Shown here piece after piece: positions 1-11,300 of a stretch of 64,000 bases of DNA (positions are counted from its first letter, which is position 1; every line of letters begins with the position of its first letter). The position numbers and the translations under genes are program-made. The DNA comes from Branchinecta lynchi (taxonomy: Eukaryota > Arthropoda > Branchiopoda > Anostraca > Branchinectidae): NCBI GenBank assembly GCA_023053575.1, contig JAKZAP010000001.1, positions 15,826,849 to 15,890,848 on the forward strand, in the 5' to 3' direction. A model generated the notes under the pieces. The model ran no database searches, was not told the origin of the DNA, and worked only from the letters and a program-made list of their open reading frames with translations.

Positions 1-1729
1 GCACAATAAAATCTACAAAATAGATAGATCAAAATTTGGATTTTTCTTAGAGATATTTGGCCTTATATCTCCAAGAAGAGGATCCGTGACGTGGAAAGAT
101 CACGCGGGCAAAACTCCGCTTAATTTTCTGACAACTTAAAGGACTGATTCTGAGCAATTAATTCCGTCTTTGGACATCATAGTAGGTCAGGAAAGATATT
201 GCAATAACACGGAACAACTGAACTTTTGATAAGGAATCACGACATTTGAAAATAAGGCTCACCATTTTAATCTAGAGCCAAAACTTAAAGAAAATTCCCT
301 TTTTCGATAGAAAAGTTCTGGAACCGGTGATGCAATAAACTTCACAGCCCACATAGGCAATTCTGGGTATATGATAGCGTAAGGACTGTTTCACTGAACA
401 ATCCTTGTGACCTTGAAGTCAATCTATTCATCACTCACTTAAACCCAACACGAATTATCAAATTATTAATTAATTTTTATGAAAGCAGTTCCATAGAACT
501 GAACAGGTGTCAGATAAAATAGTTTCACTTTTTCTCATGGCAAAGGAGTAGCTAATTCCGTAATGCCATGAGGAAAAGACAAAACATAAAGAGAAAGCAG
601 GAAAAAAAAAACTACTAAAACAAAGTAGTTAAATAAATCAAAATAAAAAAAAATTCAGTAATTTCAAGAATCTGAAACTTGAATAAAAACAAAATGAAAA
701 TAAAAATAAGGGTTAAAAAAAAAACTAATAAGTTAGAATGGTTTATTTTTGAAAGGAAACCTTGCACGTAAGATTACGTGAAATGATGTGTATTTTTTTT
801 TCTTATACACGGTACCCTGACTGTAATAAATCTTCACGCGTTTGACCAATATCACTGCTCTTGTTGGGTCAAATAATGGGTAAACATGAACTGTCGTGTT
901 CATTAGACATGTTACGTCATCATCGGTAAAGTCAAATCCTTTGTTTCGAACAAAATGAGGCGAGGAATAAAAGTCAAATAAAAATATAATCGTTGCAGGA
1001 CAAGACTTGATCTCATGTTTCTGCATAAAATTATATCAATTCCGACACCATATTAGCTACACCAACAAAGCTCTAGGTGAAACATACACAGCAGATTGGC
1101 TACAAGCGAAAAATAACAAGGAACAAAAAATATGCTCCGCCAATCTATAACCTGCAACCTCATCTCATTTGCTCTACTGCACGAAAGTGCTCATCAAAGC
1201 ACTGTCTACAAAATTCGTCAAAGCTGGGGCGGATTCCTCATTGACAGTTGACACATTACTGTCAACGTCATAGGCAAATTGGCAACCTTATTTGCACATT
1301 AGTGACTGGCTGACCACAAACCTCTCTTTTTCAGGTCGGAAAAACAACACTGGACAACGACAACGCTGGGCACCTATTCTCTCACGGAAATGGACAAACC
1401 GCGACTCTTTACTGAGGATGGCAGACAAAACCTACATTTCATAACAGTACCTTTCTTGAGAACGAACCTCATGAGCTTTCTTGGTATCGTCATTCCCTGA
1501 TTTAACGACACGGGAATTACTGGTGTCGGAGACCTGTCTTGCTACATAACCTTACATACGCCAAAAATGATTAATCGATCAAAAATCACTTGTCAACCCA
1601 ACTAACTGTTCAACCCGGACCATGAAAAACATCAGTAAAATGACGAAAAGGGGAACGTACTATCGACTGTGCAATGCTTTGATACTAGTCAATAAACCTG
1701 TCAGGTTACTTAAGATATACTTAAAGTTC
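1..1729. other. AT-rich stretch, no gene recognised
   Basis: I see no MED24 homologous exon, RNA gene or element with defined ends here. A reading frame on the minus strand (733-1020) is preceded by an acceptor-like tttatgcag and ends in a stop. It could be a terminal exon of another gene, but I recognise no family and the composition is as AT-rich as its surroundings. Confidence 0.4.
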
Positions 1730-2394
1730 AATGGGCACATCAAACTACCCCACTCCCACTCTGTAACAACCTAGGAACAATGCTTACCCCCTAGATCAGC
1801 AGCTTTTTCAGCAGTTTCCTCTCTGTGATATTTCAAAGCGTAATTTTTGGGGCCAGTACATTCTCAATTTACTAGCTTGGACAAAGATAAAAGTGATGTT
1901 TCTTATAATACTTAGTAGATCTTTATTTTATGCATAAATCAGCTGGTATAATTCAGATATGAATAGGCTATTTGTTTTTGAATGATTTTTGTAGCTATGC
2001 TATTTTTATAAGCTTATTGCACATTCTGGTACATTTTATAAAGCAAGCACAACTTCATAACACTATTCCACAAAGAAAAACTTTGAATAGGCACTTTAAG
2101 CCATGGAACCTCTGATGAAACACTACAACAATCAGGTAAACTGCATCTGCGGCTTGACCTTGGTGACATCTCAAATATATCCTTTTCTATCAAGCATTGT
2201 TGGGAGATTTTGAATTTCCTGCCAAGATATCCCAGCTCCTAGGATTTGGATCGCCGAAATGCCAGAGAGGTAAAGACAAGGGATAACAAGAAAACGGCCG
2301 ATTTTCGTAGCGCCTTTTAAAGGAAGTCGGAAATGTTTATTTGTGAAGCATTTGATACAAAGTAAAGCATTAGAAGTGTCCATTGTGCTTTAAC
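1730..2394 (-). repeat. Dispersed repeat, copy 1 of an inverted pair
   Basis: About 650 bp match the reverse complement of 26494-27130 almost end to end, with scattered mismatches and small indels. On the minus strand it opens a 70-codon frame starting MDTSNALLCIKCF at 2383. In the other copy the same frame starts but is shifted after about 30 codons, so it is either a decayed mobile-element ORF or chance. The boundary sequences are TTAAAGCACAATGG at one end and TTCAATGGGCAC at the other. I recognise no known family. Confidence 0.75.
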
Positions 2395-4170
2395 TGACTT
2401 GGGATTGATGGAATTCTGAATGACCATTTAAAGTGAGGTCGTTCGTTTTATGGCGGGAAGTTTGACAGCTAATGAAAAGGTATGTTGGATTCGTGACAAG
2501 GATGTACAAGGCGCAATGAAATAATCTTCTTGCGCAAATACATGGCGCAAAAATGAAAATTGAAACAAAATATAGAAAATAAATTCTAAGGAATTCTTTG
2601 ATTTTTTTTTTTTTTGGGGGGGGGATGATACAGTGATAGCAAAAGGTACAGTAAAACTTTGTAGAAATTCTAGTGTCTTGGGACTTCTTAGGGTAAAAAC
2701 AACAAATGTAGATAATTTGCTGACTATACTGCTGTTTTACATTCGTACTCACGGTTGCAAGCCTTGTCTGTAAGGATTGCTATATATTAAAAACTTCATC
2801 TTTTCTTCTGTCCCACGACGAAGTCCACGAATTCCACTGACTACCTCGATGGTTGTTTTGCTGGCTTGATGTTCACATTTTCACTGTTTTCACATTTCAC
2901 TGCTTCCACATTTCACAATTTTAAATATACGGTCGACTTGTAGAAATAAGACAAAAAGTATCTTGTCGTCACCAAAATGAATCATTTTCGTCAAATAAAA
3001 CTCAAACAATCAGAAAGAACAAGATTTGTGAAAATTTGGCAAAATGTTGGCAACGACAACTTCCAGTCTCTCAAAAAAATAGCGATAGCGTTGTAAAAAA
3101 AATAGGCGGGTTTCGTTTCGTTTAGCTGTCACCAAATACTATAATCGGTGGGACGGGGGAAGTAAATAGGTAGCGCGAGCAAGGCCCCCGGATGATGAAA
3201 CCCTCCCGGAAGGCCACCCCTCCGCCCAGGAATTATAGCAGAACCATACAAGAAGAATAAGTACCGGCAATTGGTTTTATTTATAAAAAGAAGCGAAGAA
3301 ATAAAATGATGAAAAGATAAGAGTGATCACGGTATATCACTGAATTTATGGCCAATGAATTTACGCCTAAGCCTCGGTAAGCACGTACGCAGGAACTCCC
3401 CCTCGCAAATCTGCGCCGCTATGACCACCCTTGGTCCAAGACAGAACAGACTACTCAAAGGGAGCTAGGGCCGAGGCACGCCTTAGTTAATCTAGACCAC
3501 TAGGCCCACCCTTGGTACCAGACAGCCTGAAAAACCGCAAGGCGCCCAGGACCCGTGCAAAGAAAGGCTTTGTCTAACTGATGTCACTTGCTGCTCCTAG
3601 AAATTTGCCCACTATCCAAAAAGAAAAACACTGAACCCAGATAACAAGAATCACAAAAGTTGTAGATCAAGAAAACACTATCGCCTTATCCAGAGAGACA
3701 GGAAATAAACAAGAAATAATAATTCGTGTGATTTTTACTGACTTAAAAGTTACTGCTTATTTTTACTGTGTACAAACACTTCATATGTGAAAAGATGGTT
3801 ACTTTACCTACAAACTACATTCTTACAAGAGAACTGAACTCTTTGAAAGCCAAGACAAGTCTGCCGAAGGATTCTAAACACGAAGCCCACGAAGAATTCT
3901 TGTTGTTGTTATGTTTGAGCAAACGTTTGCCTATATGTATTTACTACTATATTCTTAAGAAGGCCTTGGCTGCGATTGGCCTATGTCTTTACGGTAGTTT
4001 CAAGAAGACCTTCGCCGCACTTGTCTAGACGTGTGTTTACATATTTTCTGAGAAACTATTGCTGTTAACAGAAACTGCAAGACGACATACTTTCTGACGA
4101 TGGCCTTCACTGATCTTAAATAATTAATCGACCTATTCGACTGATATTTAAAAATAAGTACTTAATCGAA
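2395..4170. other. Non-coding stretch, nothing recognised
   Basis: It contains a T13/G9 run near 2609-2627 and a slightly GC-richer patch (3160-3560) with acceptor-like and donor-like motifs but no frame matching a family I know. The frame at 3768-4028 has no supporting feature. Confidence 0.4.
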
Positions 4171-5043
4171 GATTACAGGGGAATCCGGAATCTTGAGGTA
4201 TTTATAACTTTTGAACGGGTGACCGGATCTCGATGAAACTTGATATTTGGAACGATCTCATGCCTCAGACGACCCACTTAACATCCGGACCGGATCCGGT
4301 GACTTTTGGGGGGAGCTGGAGGGGGCAACCGGAAATCTTGGGAAACGTTATGAGTGGAGGGATCGAGATGAAACTTGGTGTGCAGACACCTAGCAAACAC
4401 TAGATACATCATTAACATAACCGAGCGAATTTGGGCACTGTGGGGGGAGTGGAGGGAGGGGGAATCCGGAATCTTGAGGTATTTATAACTTTTGAACGGG
4501 TGATCGGATCTCGATGGGACTTGATATTTGGAAAGACCTCATGCCTCAGACGACCCACTTAACATCCGGACCGGATCCGGTGACTTTTGGGGGGAGCTGA
4601 AGGGGGCAACCGGAAATCTTGGGAAACGCTATGAGTGGAGGGATCGAGATGAAACTTGGTGGGAAGACACCTAGCAAACACTAGATACATCATTGACATG
4701 ACCGAGCCGATTCGGGCACTGTCGGGGTAGTGGAGGGAGGGGGAATCCGGAATCTTGAGGTATTTATAACTTTTAAACGGGTGACCGGATCTCGATGAAA
4801 CTTGATATTTGGAAAGACCTCATGCCTCAGACGACCCACTTAAAATCCGGACCGGATCCGGTGACTTTTGGGGGGAGCTGGAGGGGAGAACCGGAAATAT
4901 TGTAAAACGCTATGAGTGGAGGGAACGAGATGAAACTTGATGGGAAGACACCTAGCAAACACTAGATATATCATTGACATAACCGAGCCGTGCTTACTCG
5001 TAACAAGTGCCATATGAGCTCGTAGCTCTTGTTTTATGAAGCA
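4171..5043 (+). repeat. F1 element, 281-bp tandem array with right terminus
   Basis: The phrase GAATCCGGAATCTTGAGG recurs at 4181, 4462 and 4743, so the unit is exactly 281 bp, present nearly three times. Each unit is two related halves of about 140 bp, each with a GATGAAACTTG core followed by a CCGGATCCGG-type and G-rich segment. The array ends at 4990, followed by the F1 right end: CAAGTGCCATATGAGCTCGT at about 5009 and AGCTCTTGTTTT by 5037. The left hairpin is missing, so this copy is truncated on its left. Confidence 0.85.
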
Positions 5044-5187
5044 AGGGGCTGAAAGCATTTATGAGCATTACATTTATTATTTCATCTGTTTTCGAAAGAC
5101 CAAACCAGTATAGCCGATCTGTCCTTTGATTTTCCCTGTGTTAATCGTATTTTGTTATGTGACATGCATCATCCATATCTTGTGTAG

Positions 5188-5383
5188 GTGAAGTTCAGGA
5201 TTTTTCTTCGACCTCGAACGACCTCATTGAAGCCATTGAACACCTTCTGCACCAAGCTATTCAGCTTATCAACGTTTGCGATAGTAGGTGGCACTGCAAT
5301 ACACTGGAAGTTCTCATGTCTGAAATCAGGAAGCAAACTGGACTGTTATCTGAGGACGTTATACAGCTTTTGTCGAATAAGAA
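5188..5383 (+). CDS. MED24: MED24 exon (first in window)
   Basis: It follows cttgtgtag and ends before gtaagtg. It enters with two bases completing a codon, gives 64 residues, and leaves two bases of the next codon. The product includes DFSSTSNDLIEAIEHLL and KQTGLLSEDVIQLL, matching the human stretch DFTEDVNCAFEFLL...KQGLLSEASVNNLM in order and spacing. Confidence 0.9.
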
Positions 5384-8300
5384 GTAAGTGCATCTTTGAT
5401 GCTTCCATGACCCTAGTTGTGTTTTACTGTAGTTTTATAGACGCTTAGAATCCTAGCCTTTAAACCAACCTTTACTAATTACCGCGTATTCCGTCAGAGC
5501 AAACTTGCGTGGTTACCACACAACAAATTCCGAACTTCTGTGACATGTCGTCGCGTGACCTGAGAAGCAGTGAAGGTGTTTTTCCGCGACATAGTTGTGG
5601 GCAACACACTTCTAGGTGTTTGTCTCGGAAATACGATTGTGTGCAACACAGTCGAGCCACAAGTTGACACTCATGGAAACGCCGTTTTGACTATTTTTGG
5701 GGCGGTAATTTCAAATATGTGACAATAAATATAAAATTCAGATAAGATCTCAACAAATAGAACTTCAGCCTTTCGTCCTTACCATTCCGTGCAAAAAGAA
5801 TGCTTTATAGTTTTATGTCTACATAGTTCAGAAAGTAGTTAGTTATATTTTTTTGACATTATTTTGCTGCTAAATTTGAGTTTCACGCCAGAAACGAACT
5901 ACAACATTGAATCACCTCGGAAGTTGTCGAATACGAGCCGCACAAATCTTGTTGCTCGCGGAAACACATTTGTGGGCAGCACAAAAAACCACGGAAACGC
6001 TTTTTCGAGCCACAATCGACCCACAAACTGTTTATGGGAGCGCGGAAAAACGCCTTAAGTGTTGTCCAAATGTAATGGAGCCTGCCGTGAGCCGATAGGT
6101 GGTCTAATCCTTTGTATTAGAAGACGTCTTGCAATATTGCAGTGTCGCTGGTTTGGAAATGGCGGCTTCTGCGTTAAAATATTTAAGGTGAAAGGGGTGA
6201 AAAAGGAGGGTCGAGTCTTGATAATCTATATTCTATTGGATCGACGCAGTTGAATCACATCTAACTAGATAGCAGTAGGCTTATATGGGGATTCGTAATT
6301 AAACCGTGGAATGCTAAGCGTCTATCAAGAACTTCTATGAACGTGATGGTTTGTAGCGGCAAAACGGCTCTCTGGGAATGTGTGGCAGTTTCTGTGTATT
6401 TCAACCCACGGAAACCATGAGAAGTTGAATTACTCTTTACCTCATCGAGCACTAGTTGATTATCCTCTGGGCTATAGGGTTGACGCAGCCACAAAACTAA
6501 ATACTAAATTCTAAACAGAACAAAGTTGCACGCGTGCAGCTTTGTCTCGTCTCGGAGTTAAACCTTCAGGCAAATAGAAAATCCACAGCCCCTATTAACA
6601 AGATGTGAAATTGTATTGTTTACTTTCCGTTGGACTGCTGAAACCTGGCTTTTGAAGTTCGGGAAGTATATGAAAGCTTAACAAAAAAAACCTGGAAATC
6701 GGTATGACGGATCGTCAAAGAAGAGCCTGTATCAGTCTGGAAAACAAACCGAATGTAAAACTGTCAGAATGTTCCTAGCATAACTTAACCTCTTACCTAA
6801 ATGACACGTCGTACTTGTTACAGTAATTCATTGCATTTCTTTAGTATTCCCATCGATTCTTTCCCGAGATTCTGCACTTGTTCTCTTTACGTGACGTCTT
6901 AGGGTCCCGACCATTCTTTCCGATAATCTTATTGGTCCGAAGACCGGTCATGCAAAGTTTGCCAAGATTTTCGTTCATGTCAAAGGATACCGAAAGAGGC
7001 TAAAAACAGCCGAAGCCTTGCGTAATTGTTTGTAAGCATAGGTAATTTTTAAAGTGGTCAACTATCTCAGAACCTCTTAGCAGAAACACTATTTTTATTT
7101 ATTTATTTATTTGTGACCCGCTTTTTCGAAAATAGCGGAGTATGAGTAAAATACACTAAGTAAAATACACGTTAAAACATTAAACAAAATAGTGTAAATA
7201 AACATGACTACATTCTTTTCATATAGTTAAACAAGACCAAAGGTGTCGATGGGATCCCAAAAATCTAAGATTTGATCCAGACAATTCGGTCTTGTCTTCG
7301 CCAGGCTAATCATCAGAGAAAACCGAGTTCAGATATTTTATCTACCTATCTATACCTCTATAAGCCATATCTATTTTGACGATATTGATCGAAAGTTCCT
7401 GCTTTACTACTGCCAAATTTGCGGTTTCGCCCGAATTCCGAGCGAACTACTAGTCCAGCAAAAAAAGAAAAATTCAGAAACGAAGCCGGCGTATCTCCTT
7501 ATCCCTATAAAGAAATCTAATCAACTTTAAGTAAAATTTCAACTTAAAAAAAATGCGGGTACAACCGGATTCCGGACTAATTATTTGTCCGGGTAAAAAA
7601 TGATCATTATATAAAGACTCAGTGTCTCTCTTTACCCCTAAATATATCATCTAATCAACTTCAGATAAAGCTTTTACTTTTAACATATTTTCCGGTTTTG
7701 GCCGGATTACAGGCGAACTAGTTGTCCGGCGAGAAAATGGTTTTCACCATCGGGTTCAGCATGTCTTCTTACCCGTAAATCAAACATTTAATCAACTCCA
7801 AATGAAACTGTTACTTTTAACCAACTTTCCGGTTTTGGCCGGATTCCGGACGAACTGCTTCGTTTTGGCCATATTTTCCGGTTGTGTCCGGCGAGAAAAT
7901 GGTTTTCACCATCGGGTTCAGCATGTCTTCTTACCCGTAAATCAAACATTTAATCAACTTCAAATGAAACTGTTACTTTTAACCAACTTTCCGGTTTTGG
8001 CCGGATTCCGGACGAACTGCTTGTCCGGCGACAAAATGATTTTCACCATCATGCTCAGCATGTCTTCTTACCGCTAAATCAAACATTTAATCAACTTCAA
8101 ATGAAACTTTTACTTTTAACCAACTTTCCGGTTTTTGCCGGATTCCGGACGAGCAACTCTTCCAACGAGAAAATGGTTTTCACCATCGGGTTCAACATGT
8201 CTCTTACCCACAAATCAAATATTTAATCAACTTCAAATGAAACTGTTACTTTTAACCAACTTTCCGGTTTTGGCCGGATTCCGGACGAACTGCTTGTCTG

Positions 8301-11300
8301 GCGACAAAATGATTTTCACCATCATACTCAGCATGTCTTCTTACCCCTAAATCAAACATTTAATCAACTTCAAATGAAACTTTTACTTTTAACAAACTTT
8401 CCGGCTTTTGCCGGATTCCGGACGAACTACTTGTCCGGCGAGAAAATGATTGTCACCGTCGTGCTCAGTATGTCTTCTTACCCCATAATCGACTATCACA
8501 TTACCTGTTTAAATATCTTTTGCCGGATTCCGGACGAACTACTCGTCCAACGAGAAAATGGTTTTCACCATCGTGCTCAGCATGTCTTCTTACCCCTAAA
8601 TCAAACATTTAATCAACTTCTAATGAAACTTTTACTTTTAACAAACTTTCCGGCTTTTGCCGGATTCCGGACGAACTACTTGTCCGGCGAGAAAATGATT
8701 GTCACCGTCGTGCTCAGTATGTCTTCTTACCCCATAATCGACTATCACATTACCTGTTTAAATATCTTTTGCCGGATTCCGGACGAACTACTCGTCCAAC
8801 GAGAAAATGATTATCACCATCGTGCTCAGCATGTATCCTTACCCCATAATCGACTATCACATTAGTTGTTCAAAAATATTTTGTTTGTCCCTTAAATTGA
8901 ACCCCCTCCCCCACCCCCAAATATAGGGCTACAGAGCCCATCTACGAACTCGACCTTACCCTTGACCCAAACAATCCTCATACCAAGTTTCATCAAAATA
9001 TCTCATTCCCTTCGAGAGTTATCGTGCTTACAGACGGACGGACGGACAGACGGACGGACGGACGGACAACTTTTGCGATGTCATAGGTATCCCTCCACTT
9101 ACGTTTTGGGATCCCAAAAACACACTAAATAAACTTAACATTTTTACACAGTGACAAGTACGTTATACGGATTCAGGAACGAACAAGACCAAAGGTGTCG
9201 ATGGGATCCCAAAAATCTAAGATTTGATCCAGACAATTCGGTCTTGTCTTCGCCAGGCTAATCATCAGAGAAAACCGAGTTCAGATATTCTATCTACCTA
9301 TCTATACCTCTATAAGCTATATTTATTTTGACGATATTGACCGAAACTTCCTGCTTTACTACTGCCAAATTTGCGGTTTCGCCCGAATTCCGAGCAAACT
9401 ACTAGTCCAGCAAAAAAAGAAAAATTCAGAAACGAATCCGGCGTATCTCCTTATCCCTATAAAGAAATCTAATCAACTTTAAATAAAATTTTGACTTACA
9501 AAAAATGCGGGTACAACCGGATTCCGGACTAATTATATGTCCGGGTAAAAAATGATCATTATATACAGACTCAGCGTCTCTTCTTACCCCTAAATATATC
9601 ATCTAATCAGCTTCAGATAAAGCTTTTACTTTTAACATATTTTCCGGTTGTGTCTGGCGAGAAAATGGTTTTCACCATCGGGTTCAGCATGTCTTCTTAC
9701 CCGTAAATCAAACATTTAATCAACTTCAAATGAAACTGTTACTTTTAACCAACTTTCCGGTTTTGGCCGGATTCCGGACGAACTGCTTGTCCGGCGACAA
9801 AATGATTTTCACAGAAACTTTTACTTTTAACCAACTTTCCGGTTTTTGCCGGATTCCGGACGAGCTACTCGTCCAACGAGAAAATGGTTTTCACCATCGG
9901 GTTCAACATGTCTCTTACCCACAAATCAAACATTTAATCAACTTCAAATGAAACTGTTACTTTTAACCAACTTTCCGGTTTTGGCCGGATTCCGGACGAA
10001 CTGCTTGTCTGGCGACAAAATGATTTTCACCATCAGACTCAGCATGTCTTCTTACCCCTAAATCAAACATTTAATCAACTTCAAATGAAACTTTTACTTT
10101 TAACAAACTTTCCGGTTTTTGCCGGATTCCGGACGAACTACTTGTCCGGCGAGGAAATGATTGTCACCATCGTGCTCAGTATGTCTTCTTACCCCATAAT
10201 CGACTATCACATTACCTGTTTAAATATCTTTTGTTTGTCCCTTAAATTGAACCCCCTCCCTCACCCCCAAATATAGGGCTACAGAACCCCTCTACGAACT
10301 CGACCTTACCCTTGACCCAAACAATCCTCATACCAAGTTTCATCAAAATATCTCATTTCCTTCGGGAGTTATCGTGCTTACAGACGGACGGACGGACGGA
10401 CAAATTTGCGATGTCATTGGTATCCCTCCACTTACGTTTTGGGATCCCAAAAACTGGCTAATAACTTCGTGGGTTGAGAAGGCAGGATGTTTTTGGAGGG
10501 TGAATGGATTTGAATGCGAACGGAAGATTGTGTTGATACTATCATGAACATTAAAATTTGAAACCAATTTACGATTACGAAAGGATTTTGGAAGATACAC
10601 TATTTAGTGCGAGGTGTCCTTTAAGCTTGTAAAAAAGATTAACAATATGTGGTGAAAGAGCAAAACCTGTTCTTACTTAACTTTAGTTAAATCCTCCTAA
10701 ACAAGTTCTGACTAGTTCTCTCGTTAATCTAGTTGCTCTTGCTAGGTGTAGAAATCTTGCTCCAGGTGGCGCATCAATTTGCTCCACCAGTTGGCAAATA
10801 TCGACCAATCCAATCTGGTGCGACAATATTCCATTGTTATTGACGCGGGTCATGATAGGTTTCTCGGACGATTAGTGCAGCCTACCACAGATGTGTTTCA
10901 GTTGTGTTACAAATTGACTGAATTGCGAAATCTGTGGTTTGACGCTTGTCGAATCTTTCAGGCATGGCCTCAGCGCTGGCGTCGTCAAACCTTCCTCTCG
11001 CGATTCGCAAGGCACGACTCCTGTCCTCGTATCCATGAGCCTAGCAGACTCCCTTCTCAGAACTTTGGACGATGAGTCGAAAAAACAGGTACGGTAACAT
11101 ATCGCTTTTAATGAAATTCAGTAGAAATATGTTTCGCCAGGGACTATTGCCACCAGATAAGCAGGATGCTTCTATGGCTTGGTGCGAAAGTGGATTTGTT
11201 TCGGATAAGCCGTTTTGTTGTTTGGGTATACCTCTATTTTTATACTGTAGTTAGTTGCTACGGTGTCCTTGCCGCCCAGTGCTTGCCGTAATAAAACACA

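Noticed and set aside
733..1020. Minus-strand frame of about 95 codons with an acceptor-like start
   Set aside because: No family recognised, AT-rich composition, no poly(A) signal or partner exon seen; not enough to call a gene.
7802..8865. Several open frames of 71-163 codons repeating LLLLTNFPVLAGFRTN
   Set aside because: The frames repeat with the 137-bp DNA unit of F2 and lose frame where the unit length changes; they reflect the array, not a protein.
10779..11075. 98-codon frame overlapping a MED24 exon
   Set aside because: Upstream of 10962 it has no similarity to MED24, and the exon itself is read in a different frame that matches MED24 and keeps phase with both neighbours.
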